This document shows, piece after piece, positions 1 through 7,976 of a DNA stretch of 46,783 bases. The stretch is from Rhizobium sp. ASV8 (GTDB lineage: Bacteria; Pseudomonadota; Alphaproteobacteria; Rhizobiales; Rhizobiaceae): NCBI RefSeq assembly GCF_016429255.1, contig NZ_JAELUG010000044.1:1-46783 (forward strand), given 5' to 3'. Position 1 is the first letter of the stretch; each line of letters begins with the position of its first letter. Under the pieces are notes generated by a model. The model did no database searches. It was not told the DNA's origin and was given only the letters and a program-made list of their open reading frames with translations. Made by a program: the position numbers and the translations under genes.

Positions 1-2294
1 GCATAGGTATAGGGGCTTGTTCCGCCGGATGCCGTGACCGACTGACTATAGGCCGCGGCAACTGTGGCCGCTGGAAGCGTTGCCGGCGCGAGTGCAATCG
101 TCGGCGCTGAGATGGTCAGAGTGTAGGATCTAGATCCAGTGAACGGCCCCGACCCGGTTGAGCTGTCGGTTGCGGTGATCGTGACGTTGAACGTCCCGGC
201 AGCAGTCGGCGTGCCTGTGAGGGCACCGCCGGATGAAAGGCTCAAGCCGGCGGGAAGGGCGCCTGCGGTCACCGCATAGGTATAGCCACTGGTCCCGCCG
301 GATGCGGTAATGGATTGGCTATATGCGGCCGCGATAGTGGCCCCCGGAAGTGCTGCCGGTGCGATCATGATCGTCGGTGCGGCGACGGTCAGGGTATAGG
401 CCCTGGAACCGGAAAATGGTGCGCCGGTCCCGGTCGAGCTGTCCGTCGCGGTGACGGTAAAGTTGAATGTGCCTCCCGCTGTTGGCGTGCCTGTCAGGGA
501 TCCGCCGGACGACAGGCTCAAGCCGGCAGGAAGGGAGCCTGCGGTCACCGCATAGGTATAGGGGCTGGTTCCGCCGGATGCCGTGATTGACCGGCTATAG
601 GCAGCGGCAACGGTTGCCGCTGGAAGCGTTGTTGGCGCGATCGCGATCGTCGGTGCTGAGATGGCTAGTGTATAGGATTTGGATGCCGTGAATGGGCCTG
701 TCCCGGTCGAGCTGTCGGTTGCAGTAATCGTGATGTTGAATGCGCCCGCCGCCGTTGGCGTGCCGGAAAGAGTGCCTGAACCCGACAGGGTCAAACCGGC
801 TGGAAGCGCCCCACTTGTGATTGCGAAAGCATAAGGGGTCGCGCCCCCTGTGGCGCTTATAGTCTGACTGTATGCCGTTCCGACTGTGCCGGATGATAGC
901 GTTAAGGTACTGACTGAAACCGTCGGGGGACTGACGGTTATCGTCACCGTCGCCGGTGTCGAGGTACCGCCACTATTGGTCGCAGTGTAGGTGAAACTGT
1001 CCGGACCGGCATAGCCCGCCGTTGGCGTATATGTGATCGAGGTACCCGCGGCGGTTGCCGTTCCATGTGTTGCCTGGCTTGCAACGGCAACCGATGATGC
1101 CGCTCCGCCCGAGAGGTTCAATGTCACCGTATTTGCGCTGCTTCCGTAGCTCACGGTCTTGCTAACCGGCCCAGCAATGGGGGGGGCGATATTTGCGACA
1201 CTCAGGTTGACGGTTACGACCTTGGAGTAAGGCCCTGGCGACAAGCCGGCCAGATTTGGGCTGCTATCGGTAACGACGACCTGAAAACCATAGTTCCCGA
1301 GGGACGTCGGAGTTCCGCTGATCGTGCCATTGCTCGCCAATGACAGGCCAGGCGGCATGGTGGATCCGGTGTAAAGTGCAAAACTATAGGGGGCCGAGGC
1401 GCCTGACGCGGATAGAGTTGCGCTGTATGCGGTATTTAGAGCGGCGGATGCCGGTGCGGCGACGGAAATATTGTTGGAAGGGTTGGGAACGGTAATTGAA
1501 TAGGCCTTGCTGGTGGTTGCGCTGGCGCTGTCGGTCACAGAAAATGTGGGCGTATAACTTCCCGCTTGATTGGGTGTGCCGCTGATGGTTGCTGTTGCTT
1601 GGTTATAAGACAGCCCGGGTGGCAGCGACCCGCTGGCAAGTGCGATTGTATAGGGTGCGGTGCCGCCGCTTGCGCTGAGCGTTTGGCTGTAGCTTGTGCC
1701 GACTTGCGGGCTGGCTAGCGTCGAGGGCGAGACTGTTATGGCGCTCGTCGACGTCGCGATTGCGACGTTGATCGTAAAAGGATTGCCGCTTGCATCTTCG
1801 ACAATAAAACTGTCGCTCGTCGCGCCATCGCCATTGTTGATATATGTAACGATTCCGTTCAGCGCGTTTACGGTTACGGTCCCGTGAAGGGGGTAGGTGG
1901 TGTGGGTGTTCGGATAGGTGTTGAGGTCAAATGGATCGCACTGCGTGCCGATGTTGATGCTGATTGATCCACCGGATGCCATTGGATTTGTCGAGGGTGT
2001 CGTGTTTATATCGGGTACATTGAAAGCGGTGCAAGCCGCATAGGCTCTTCCGGGAGCAGTCAATGAGAATCCGGCCCCTAGCAGAGCAGCGAACAGCACT
2101 ATCTTGAAGAGTAATTTGCAGGCGTTGGCAACCGTGGCACCAATCCTCGAGCCGGACTGTAACACTTGCTGCCCGATGAGTGTCACGCGCCGTTGCCAAA
2201 ACGACGTGAGTTCGCTTTGTGATATAGAAGCGTGGCCCCAATTGCGCGGTTCTTCTGCGGCAAAATCTTTGCCCAACTGTGCGTCGCGTGTCAT
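1..2294 (-). CDS. Giant secreted Ig-repeat (He_PIG-like) adhesin, N-terminal part
   Basis: The gene runs off the left edge, so only about 764 N-terminal residues are visible. The ATG at 2294 is the only one after an upstream in-frame TGA. Residues 1-60 are a polar extension, followed by a hydrophobic stretch (about 61-80) ending in a signal-peptidase-like AYA site at about residue 86. After this come a module with GTVTV and DSFIVEDASG motifs, several putative-Ig (He_PIG) repeats with LPAGLSLSSGG...GTPTAAGTF...TATDSS signatures, and one cadherin-like/Ig module (plus 900-1190) with TYTPTAGYAGPDSFTYTATN. The repeats nearest the left edge are almost identical. Proteins built this way are usually surface adhesins and many rhizobial ones end in an autotransporter barrel; that end is not visible here, so the secretion route is inference. 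The gene lacks a complete ORF only because its stop codon is outside the window. Confidence 0.85.
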   Translation of the reverse strand, partial: MTRDAQLGKDFAAEEPRNWGHASISQSELTSFWQRRVTLIGQQVLQSGSRIGATVANACKLLFKIVLFAALLGAGFSLTAPGRAYAACTAFNVPDINTTPSTNPMASGGSISINIGTQCDPFDLNTYPNTHTTYPLHGTVTVNALNGIVTYINNGDGATSDSFIVEDASGNPFTINVAIATSTSAITVSPSTLASPQVGTSYSQTLSASGGTAPYTIALASGSLPPGLSYNQATATISGTPNQAGSYTPTFSVTDSASATTSKAYSITVPNPSNNISVAAPASAALNTAYSATLSASGASAPYSFALYTGSTMPPGLSLASNGTISGTPTSLGNYGFQVVVTDSSPNLAGLSPGPYSKVVTVNLSVANIAPPIAGPVSKTVSYGSSANTVTLNLSGGAASSVAVASQATHGTATAAGTSITYTPTAGYAGPDSFTYTATNSGGTSTPATVTITVSPPTVSVSTLTLSSGTVGTAYSQTISATGGATPYAFAITSGALPAGLTLSGSGTLSGTPTAAGAFNITITATDSSTGTGPFTASKSYTLAISAPTIAIAPTTLPAATVAAAYSRSITASGGTSPYTYAVTAGSLPAGLSLSSGGSLTGTPTAGGTFNFTVTATDSSTGTGAPFSGSRAYTLTVAAPTIMIAPAALPGATIAAAYSQSITASGGTSGYTYAVTAGALPAGLSLSSGGALTGTPTAAGTFNVTITATDSSTGSGPFTGSRSYTLTISAPTIALAPATLPAATVAAAYSQSVTASGGTSPYTY
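21..845 (-). repeat. Tandem ~273-bp repeats encoding Ig-like modules
   Basis: The same block recurs with anchors (TCCGCCGGAT-like) at 21, 294, 570 and about 840, giving periods of 273, 276 and 270 bp, all multiples of three. Each unit encodes one module of about 91 residues. The units nearest the left edge are most alike, which suggests recent duplication within the gene and probable length variation between strains. Confidence 0.8.
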
Positions 2295-2838
2295 TTGCCC
2301 AACCCAAAACGAGTGTCTCTCCCATCAAAAGCGGGAAATGCGCTCATGACTGTGCGCGCGCATTGCGGCGAACACCCCTCTACTGCGGCAGCACTACAAT
2401 CGGTCGCGGCGTCAAACGCAACTTACAATTTATCGAATTCGTCGAGATTGTTTTCTTTGAAATAACTATTCAATCAAATGTTGTATATTAGCAACAGTGC
2501 GATTAAGTGCAGCGCGAGGATCAACGTGTGAGTTTTTTAGGGGAACTCTATCTGCACTGGCTGGTCAGAGAATGTCGAAACGGTGGCGTCGCCTTCTGTT
2601 GAGCTGGATCATGAGATTGACGGCTTCAGATCGCAGTTATCTGCCAAACTAATTGGGCGGAACTCACAGTTGCGTCTCATGCTGGAGCCCTACAAAAAAC
2701 ATGGGATGCCACGGTAATTCTTCGCCAATCAATGCGCTAAAATTCAACTCCGCTCGCCTTCAGCCTGTTCGGGGCGGTTGAGATAGCTTCCGTCGCGGAA
2801 ACTCCCTGGCACATGGCACGCGGATCGTCCCGATCGGG
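2295..2838. other. Intergenic region upstream of the adhesin gene
   Basis: No convincing complete gene. It is AT-richer around 2410-2500 and must hold the minus-strand promoter of the adhesin. A 47-codon open stretch on the plus strand (2574-2717) has protein-like composition (SVELDHEIDGFRSQLSAKL) but no clear start and no family I recognise; it may be the tail of a decayed gene. Confidence 0.4.
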
Positions 2839-3112
2839 ATGAGTATGGAACGAATCGCGGATATGAAAAGGCCCGGTCTGCTGATCCGCCAAGAGCGCAA
2901 ACTGCAAGAATTGACGCGGGAACAACTCGGTCGGTCCGGCGGGTGTCGGTATTGGTTTCGTGCGTGAACTCGAGGCTGGTAAGGAAAGCTGCCAGCTCGG
3001 CCGTGCGTTACAGGTTGCAGTCGGCCCCGGCCTCGTCTTGGCGGTCAGGTGGGCGATGTCCTGTGATTGTTTTGAAAGCTTGCGCATGCGCGAGACAGTT
3101 AGGGAGCCCTGA
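2839..3112 (+). pseudogene. Frameshifted HipB/Y4mF-type XRE antitoxin remnant
   Basis: Two overlapping reading frames together resemble one small helix-turn-helix antitoxin of the HipB/Y4mF kind. Frame 1 (ATG 2839 or 2863, stop 2965) gives LLIRQERKLQELTREQLGR, the first half of an XRE domain. Frame 2 (from about 2939, stop 3110-3112) gives AGVGIGFVRELEAGKESCQ, the recognition-helix half with the typical FVRELE.GK..C signature. One indel near 2935-2945 separates them. No HipA-like kinase partner is nearby. The tail after LGRALQV is degenerate, consistent with decay. Confidence 0.6.
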
Positions 3113-3671
3113 CGACCTCATAGGTGCAGGCAAACGATGCAGCTGCGACACGATAAGTGTCAGCTTCGTCGTCGGGCGCTTGGACCAGTACATCCTTGGG
3201 TTTGGCGACCATGGTCTCACCCCAGGGCGCCACGAACTCGAAAGGAACTTGACTGTCTGGAATGACGTAGAAATCCATTTCTCTGCCTTGAGGAAGGTAC
3301 TCTCTCCATCCCTCCGCGCTCGATTCCCGGCGTGCATCGACATAGCGCGACGGAAACTTTGCTGCTTTGACGAGATATTCCTCATTGCCGGTTTCGGGGC
3401 AGCGATTCCGCACCACAAAGTCGCCCGGCTCGGCGGGCTTGCTGCGCGTTTCGACGCCTTGGCCCTTGATGATCGTCATGATGATCTCGCCTGGTTGTGC
3501 AGGGCGCGCATCGACAGGCCTTGTCTTGCGAGCAACACCTGTTTTGCCTGCGGCCTTGCCTTCCCTAAAGAGGCTGATGGCGTTGAGCGTCTCCGCCCAT
3601 GAGGGAACAACCGATGCAACTGAGATAAGTAGCGTGGTCGTCAAGGAAGGAAGTCTTGTCGCTTTAATCAT
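3099..3671 (-). CDS. Secreted PGDYG-domain hypothetical protein
   Basis: This 190-residue protein begins with a good signal peptide (residues 1-26, ending VPSWA) after a GGAG-type ribosome site. Its middle part carries PGDFVVRN and EEYLVKAAKFPSRYVDARRE, which I read as the small PGDYG domain found in uncharacterised proteins; a second part contains PDSQVPFEFVAPWGETMVAKPKDVLV. The function of this domain is not known to me. It stands alone, with the antitoxin remnant overlapping at its 3' end on the other strand and an intergenic region upstream. Export to the periplasm is predicted from the signal peptide. Confidence 0.65.
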   Translation of the reverse strand: MIKATRLPSLTTTLLISVASVVPSWAETLNAISLFREGKAAGKTGVARKTRPVDARPAQPGEIIMTIIKGQGVETRSKPAEPGDFVVRNRCPETGNEEYLVKAAKFPSRYVDARRESSAEGWREYLPQGREMDFYVIPDSQVPFEFVAPWGETMVAKPKDVLVQAPDDEADTYRVAAASFACTYEVVRAP

Positions 3672-4001
3672 GAAACGGATCTCCGTCTCCGGTTCAATGG
3701 CAGAGGTTTCATAACGTTGTGTGACACCTCGAGCATCCTCTTTGGCTGTCGGTAACTGCGATGCTCCTGACTTTGTTGTGAAATGGCAAAGTCCTGAGGG
3801 GGCATTATCGAGCGATATTCAATCTCCTCGACAATTGCGCGGGGGAACGCGGACTGCAGGCGTGAAGAAGACAGCCCGCTTAGCGCCGGCTCGCGGTAAG
3901 AAGTTTGGCCGGACCATTCAAGGTAAATCAACACCTCACTCGCTGATAGCTGTCGAGCGCTGCAACATGGCCCGCGCCTACATCACGGCGCCAGAAGCAT
4001 G
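3672..4001. other. Intergenic region between PGDYG gene and operon 1
   Basis: No gene I can support. Open frames on both strands (for example plus 3721-4002 and minus 3668-3934) have no recognisable domain and no ribosome site. The region should contain the promoter for the minus-strand PGDYG gene; operon 1 control elements start just to its right. Confidence 0.4.
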
Positions 4002-4020
4002 AATTGAAGAAAATTCAATT
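4002..4020. promoter_or_regulatory. Inverted repeat AATTGAA-N5-TTCAATT upstream of operon 1
   Basis: Seven-base perfect arms around GAAAA. The core TTGAA...TTCAA is the same as in the operator-like palindrome at 4139-4152, with a spacer one base longer. It could be an auxiliary upstream site for the LacI domain encoded next door. Confidence 0.35.
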
Positions 4021-4109
4021 TCCTGCCCGCGTGGTCGAATCTTCTGCGAAATTTCGATCTGTTTGCGCAGAACTCGCTGAATCGGACGGCAAATTAGATT
4101 TCGATTTCT

Positions 4110-4138
4110 TTGACTCGCCGCAATCCGCTTCATAGCAT
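4110..4138 (+). promoter_or_regulatory. Putative sigma-70 promoter of operon 1
   Basis: TTGACT at 4110-4115 and TAGCAT at 4133-4138 are separated by 17 bases. The start of transcription would fall at about 4145, inside the palindrome 4139-4152, so a bound repressor would block initiation. Confidence 0.45.
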
Positions 4139-4152
4139 TTGAAGCGTTTCAA
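4139..4152. promoter_or_regulatory. LacI-type operator, TTGAAGCGTTTCAA
   Basis: A 14-base near-perfect palindrome with a central CG, the usual form of a LacI/GalR operator. It lies directly behind the predicted -10 box and ahead of the LacI-PfkB fusion gene, which suggests autoregulation. Confidence 0.6.
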
Positions 4153-5354
4153 TGATTGGAAGAGTCATGAAAAAGGGACGTCCGACAATTGCCGATGTTG
4201 CACGCGCCGCCCGGGTTTCGGTTGGAACCGTCTCCAATTTCTTGAATGGAACGGTTCCGGTGAAGACCGAGACGGCAGACCGGATTCAGGCGGCTATCCA
4301 GAAGCTCGCCTATCGTCCGAGCGTGTTTGCTCGCTCCCTGCCGATGATGTCAGCAAAGACGGTTCAGGCAAAAGAGGGCAATCCGCGGCTGCTCGTCGTC
4401 GGCCATATCTGCCTCGACTATCTCTGCCGCGTCCCCGTTCTTCCCCATCGCGATGATCGCGTGGCGGCCGAGCATATCAACAAGGCGCTCGGCGGCCCCG
4501 CCGCCAATCTGGCAGTGGCCGCCGCTGGCGTCGGCGCCCCCTACGAGCTTCAGATCGACCTTGCGACGGCAATTGGCGATGACGGCGACAGCGAATGGGC
4601 ACTTGCCGAATTGCTGGCACGCAACGTCAATGTTCTCCCCATTCGCAGGCCCATCAAGAACCGCCTGCCGCGGGCGATCGTGATCATCGAGGCCAATGGC
4701 AGCAGGACGATCATCCACGAGACATTCGAGCTGAGCGAGATCGACTTGACCGAAAATATGGAGATAGCTCCGGCCAATGTCCGCTCCTGCGTTCACATCG
4801 AAGGCTTTCACTACGAGCGGATGATCCCTTCGATCGCCCGGTTTCATGCCGCCGGCTGGAAGGTGAGCCTGCACACCGCCGGGCTTCCCGCCGGCTCGCG
4901 GACGCCGGCAGCCTTTGCCGATCTTATCGGGCAAGTTGATCTGACCTTCATCAATGATGAGACGTTTCGCGAAGTCTTCGACATACGCACGCCGCTGGCA
5001 TCCATGCTGGATGAAGCGGAACACATTCTCAAACGGATAAAGACGCGTGGCGATGTCGTGCTGACGCTCGGTGAATTCGGAGCTGTCGTCTTCAAGAAAG
5101 GCGGCGGCACGACCATCGAGGTTCCGGCGCTACCCGTGACGCGGGTCGATGCCACGGGGGCCGGCGACGCCTTTGCGGGGATATTCTTAAGCCTTTGGCT
5201 GCATGGCAAATCGCTTGCCGAAGCGGCGCGCCACGCCGCGATCGGTGCCAGCCTGACGACAACTGCCGAAGGCGCACAGGGACGGCCGGCAAGCGCCGAC
5301 GAGATCGAGGCCCTGCTGCCATCGATCGAAGCAAAAACCGCGGTCCAGATGTGA
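4152..5354 (+). CDS. LacI DNA-binding domain fused to PfkB sugar kinase
   Basis: This 400-residue protein joins two families. Residues about 10-65 are a LacI-type helix-turn-helix and hinge (TIADVARAARVSVGTVSNFL ... YRPSVFARSL). From residue 79 a complete PfkB/ribokinase-type kinase follows: start motif LLVVGHICLD, substrate motif GGPAANLAVAA, and the ATP/catalytic motif DATGAGDAFAG with the putative base Asp339. The LacI effector domain is absent, so the kinase domain takes its place. The ATG at 4167 (395 residues) has a better ribosome site (GGAAGAG) than 4152, where the ATG overlaps the operator. As first gene of the operon it may both repress it and phosphorylate the imported sugar; this dual role is inference. 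No frameshift or stop separates the domains. Confidence 0.85.
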   Translation: MIGRVMKKGRPTIADVARAARVSVGTVSNFLNGTVPVKTETADRIQAAIQKLAYRPSVFARSLPMMSAKTVQAKEGNPRLLVVGHICLDYLCRVPVLPHRDDRVAAEHINKALGGPAANLAVAAAGVGAPYELQIDLATAIGDDGDSEWALAELLARNVNVLPIRRPIKNRLPRAIVIIEANGSRTIIHETFELSEIDLTENMEIAPANVRSCVHIEGFHYERMIPSIARFHAAGWKVSLHTAGLPAGSRTPAAFADLIGQVDLTFINDETFREVFDIRTPLASMLDEAEHILKRIKTRGDVVLTLGEFGAVVFKKGGGTTIEVPALPVTRVDATGAGDAFAGIFLSLWLHGKSLAEAARHAAIGASLTTTAEGAQGRPASADEIEALLPSIEAKTAVQM

Positions 5355-5391
5355 CCGCCATGTCCAACAGAAGTTACGCAAGGAGATGATG

Positions 5392-6159
5392 ATGACGATT
5401 AAGGTTCTGCTGGTCGGAGAGAGTTGGGTGAGCTCGGCCACTCATTACAAGGGCTTCGATCAATTTGGCAGCGTCACCTTCCATCTCGGTGCGGAGCCGC
5501 TGGTTGCGGCACTCCAGGGCAGCGAATTCGACATCACCTACATGACTGCGCATGACACGGTGGAGAAGTTTCCGTTTTCGCTGGAAGAACTGTCCGCCTA
5601 TCAGGCCATCATCCTCTCGGATATCGGCGCGAATTCCCTGCTTCTGCCGCCAGCCGTCTGGCTACACGGCAAGCCCGTGGCAAACCGGCTGAAGATCATT
5701 CGCGATTGGACCGCCGCGGGCGGCGGCTTGGTGATGGCCGGCGGCTATTTCAGTTTCCAGGGCATCGACGGCAAGGCGCGCTGGCGCCGGACGCCGGTCG
5801 AAGAAGCGCTGCCTGTGACCTGCCTGCCGTATGACGATCGGCTTGAAATTCCGGAGGGATTTCGGGCTGAGATCAAGCAGAAACATCCAATTCTGGCCGG
5901 TATAGACGGCGAATGGCCGCTGCTTCTCGGCGCCAATGAGGTCGTCGTCAAGCAGCAACCCGGCGTCGAGGTTCTTGCCACGCTGCCCGAAGCCGAGGGC
6001 GGCCACCCGTTGCTCGTGACCGGCGGATACGGCAAGGGCCGCACGGTCGCCTGGACCTCGGATATCGGGCCGCACTGGCTGCCGAACGAATTCGTCGCCT
6101 GGCCGGGCTACGCCACTCTCTGGAAGAACATCCTGCGGTGGGTCAGCCATGCCGCATGA
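5392..6159 (+). CDS. Glutamine-amidotransferase-like (GATase1 fold) protein, copy 1
   Basis: A 255-residue cytosolic protein of the uncharacterised glutamine-amidotransferase-like family (DUF1355 type). Motifs are VLLVGESW at the N-terminus, SDIGANSLLL, GGYFSFQGIDG and TSDIGPHWLP near the end. At the nucleophile elbow, where true class I amidotransferases have Cys, this protein has GGYFSFQG, so glutaminase activity is unlikely. Three ATGs overlap at 5386/5389/5392; AGGAG at 5381-5385 favours 5392. It sits between the LacI-kinase fusion and the transporter genes and has a clear paralogue in the same role at 16287-17057, so it probably acts in the catabolic pathway of the imported compound. The reaction is unknown. 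Confidence 0.75.
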   Translation: MTIKVLLVGESWVSSATHYKGFDQFGSVTFHLGAEPLVAALQGSEFDITYMTAHDTVEKFPFSLEELSAYQAIILSDIGANSLLLPPAVWLHGKPVANRLKIIRDWTAAGGGLVMAGGYFSFQGIDGKARWRRTPVEEALPVTCLPYDDRLEIPEGFRAEIKQKHPILAGIDGEWPLLLGANEVVVKQQPGVEVLATLPEAEGGHPLLVTGGYGKGRTVAWTSDIGPHWLPNEFVAWPGYATLWKNILRWVSHAA

Positions 6160-6184
6160 GGCCCATCAAGCAAGGGGATCGACA

Positions 6185-6955
6185 ATGACACAGCCATTCC
6201 TGCGGGCAAACGGCATCAGCAAGCGTTTCGGCGCACTGGCGGCGCTGACCGGCGTCGATCTCGACATCAACAGCGGCGAAGTCCTGGCTCTGCTCGGCGA
6301 CAACGGCGCCGGCAAATCCACTTTCGTCAAGATCCTGGCCGGCGCCCACGCCCAGAGTGACGGCGAGCTTCTTGTCGAGGGGCAGCCGGTCAATTTCTCC
6401 TCGCCGAAGGATGCGGCAAGCTCCGGTATTGCCACGATTTTCCAGGAGCTTGCTCTGTCGGAGAACCTGTCGATCGCCGAAAATGTCTTCCTCGGCCGCG
6501 AATTGAAGCGATCGGTGCTGGGCATCCCTTTTCTACGACGGACGGAAATGCGTGAGCGCGTCGATGCCCTTCTGCATGAGCTTGAGGCCCATATTTCCGA
6601 TCCCGAGGCACCGGTCGGCAGTCTGTCCGGCGGTCAGCGCCAGGCGGTCGCCATCTGCCGTGCCCTCAATCTCAATGCCAGGCTTGTCATCATGGACGAG
6701 CCGACCGCGGCGCTGGCAGTTGCCGAGACACGCAAGGTACTGTCGCTGACACGGCGGCTTGCCGAGCGCGGCTGCGCGGTCGTGCTGATCAGCCACAACA
6801 TTGCCGACGTCTTCGAGGTTGCCGACCGCATGGTCGTCTTCCGCCGAGGCCGCAAGGTCGCCGAAAGACGGCGGCTCGAAACCACACCCGAAGAAATCGT
6901 CTCCCTCATAACAGGCGCTCATCCCGACGTGCGGGCGCTTGAAAACAACAAATAA
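6185..6955 (+). CDS. Ribose-family ABC importer ATPase, single domain
   Basis: A 256-residue ATPase with Walker A GDNGAGKST, signature LSGGQRQAV, Walker B LVIMDEPTAAL and the switch His in LISHN. It powers uptake through the two permeases downstream. Unlike RbsA or LsrA, which have two nucleotide-binding domains in about 500 residues, it has only one, like the rhizobial FrcA. The in-frame ATG at 6149 overlaps the previous gene; the ATG at 6185 follows an AGGGG ribosome site and starts right before the conserved region, so I prefer it. Confidence 0.9.
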   Translation: MTQPFLRANGISKRFGALAALTGVDLDINSGEVLALLGDNGAGKSTFVKILAGAHAQSDGELLVEGQPVNFSSPKDAASSGIATIFQELALSENLSIAENVFLGRELKRSVLGIPFLRRTEMRERVDALLHELEAHISDPEAPVGSLSGGQRQAVAICRALNLNARLVIMDEPTAALAVAETRKVLSLTRRLAERGCAVVLISHNIADVFEVADRMVVFRRGRKVAERRRLETTPEEIVSLITGAHPDVRALENNK

Positions 6956-6987
6956 AAAAGCGCGTTCAATCTCCAGAGGATCATAAA

Positions 6988-7974
6988 ATGTTCAATCAAT
7001 TCAAGAAGGCATTCATAGCATCATCACTGGGCCTGGCTCTTGCATCGGCGGCTGTCGCGCAGGACAAGCCTAAAGTTGCGTTCGTGCCCCAGCTGATCGG
7101 CATTCCCTATTTCAATGCCATGGAAGAAGGCGGCAAGCGTGCTGCCAACGACCTTGGCGTGGATTTCATCTACTCCGGTCCCGTCGATACGAACCCCGTC
7201 GACCAGCTCCAGATCGTGCAGAACATGATTGACCAAGGCGTCAATGCTGTTTCCGTCAGCGTGCTCGACGCTTCCTCCATCGCGCCCGTGGTCGAGGCCG
7301 CCAAGGCGAAGGGCGTCAAGCTGTTCACCAGCGACAGCGATGCTCCCGATAGCGGCCGTGCCGTCTATGTCGCGCAGGCGACCGATGAAGGTCTCGGCGG
7401 TGCCATCATCGATGAGCTGGTCAAGCGGGTCGGCAACGACGCGAAGATCGGGATCGTTTCCGGTGAGGCAACGGCGTCCAATCTCAACGCCTGGATCGGC
7501 TTCATGAAGCAGCGTGCCGCTGCCAAATATCCCAAGCTCAGGCTGCTCGAGCCGCAATATGCCGGTGGCACCGCGCAGCGCGCCGGCCAGATTGCCGGTG
7601 ACCTCATGACAGCCAACCCCGATCTCAAGGCGATCATCGCGGTTGCCTCCTCGACATGCCCTGGCGTGGCACAGGCCATCGAGACGGCGGGCAAGATCGG
7701 CACGGTTATCGGTACCGGCTATTGCAGCCCGAATACCGCACGCGCCTATCTGAAAAGCGGCGCCTTCGGCTTCACGGTTCTGTGGGATCCGGCGCAACTC
7801 GGCTATCTGACTGTTTGGGCCGGCAAGCAGCTGATCGACGGCAAGGCCTTTGCGGCTGAGAATACGGTTCCGGGCTTTGCTGCTCCCGTCACCTACGACG
7901 CAGCCAAGGGCATCCTGCTGCTCGGACCTCCAGCGATCTTCACTGCCGACAATGTCGACAAGTTCAACTTCTGA
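6988..7974 (+). CDS. Periplasmic sugar-binding protein, LsrB/RhaS-like
   Basis: A 328-residue exported solute-binding protein (signal peptide about 1-24, ending AVAQ) of the periplasmic-binding-protein-like fold. The segment FVPQLIGIPYFNAMEEGGKR with YSGPVDTNPVDQLQIVQNMI is typical of the autoinducer-2/rhamnose branch (LsrB, RhaS) of the ribose family. It delivers the ligand to the paired permeases encoded next. Ribosome site AGAGGA precedes the ATG. The branch does not fix the ligand: rhamnose, AI-2-like or other deoxysugars are possible, and no rhamnose or AI-2 processing enzymes are present. Confidence 0.88.
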   Translation: MFNQFKKAFIASSLGLALASAAVAQDKPKVAFVPQLIGIPYFNAMEEGGKRAANDLGVDFIYSGPVDTNPVDQLQIVQNMIDQGVNAVSVSVLDASSIAPVVEAAKAKGVKLFTSDSDAPDSGRAVYVAQATDEGLGGAIIDELVKRVGNDAKIGIVSGEATASNLNAWIGFMKQRAAAKYPKLRLLEPQYAGGTAQRAGQIAGDLMTANPDLKAIIAVASSTCPGVAQAIETAGKIGTVIGTGYCSPNTARAYLKSGAFGFTVLWDPAQLGYLTVWAGKQLIDGKAFAAENTVPGFAAPVTYDAAKGILLLGPPAIFTADNVDKFNF

Positions 7975-7976
7975 AC

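Noticed and set aside
2574..2717. Short protein-like stretch on the plus strand
   Set aside because: No start codon context and no recognised family. Too short to call; possible gene remnant.
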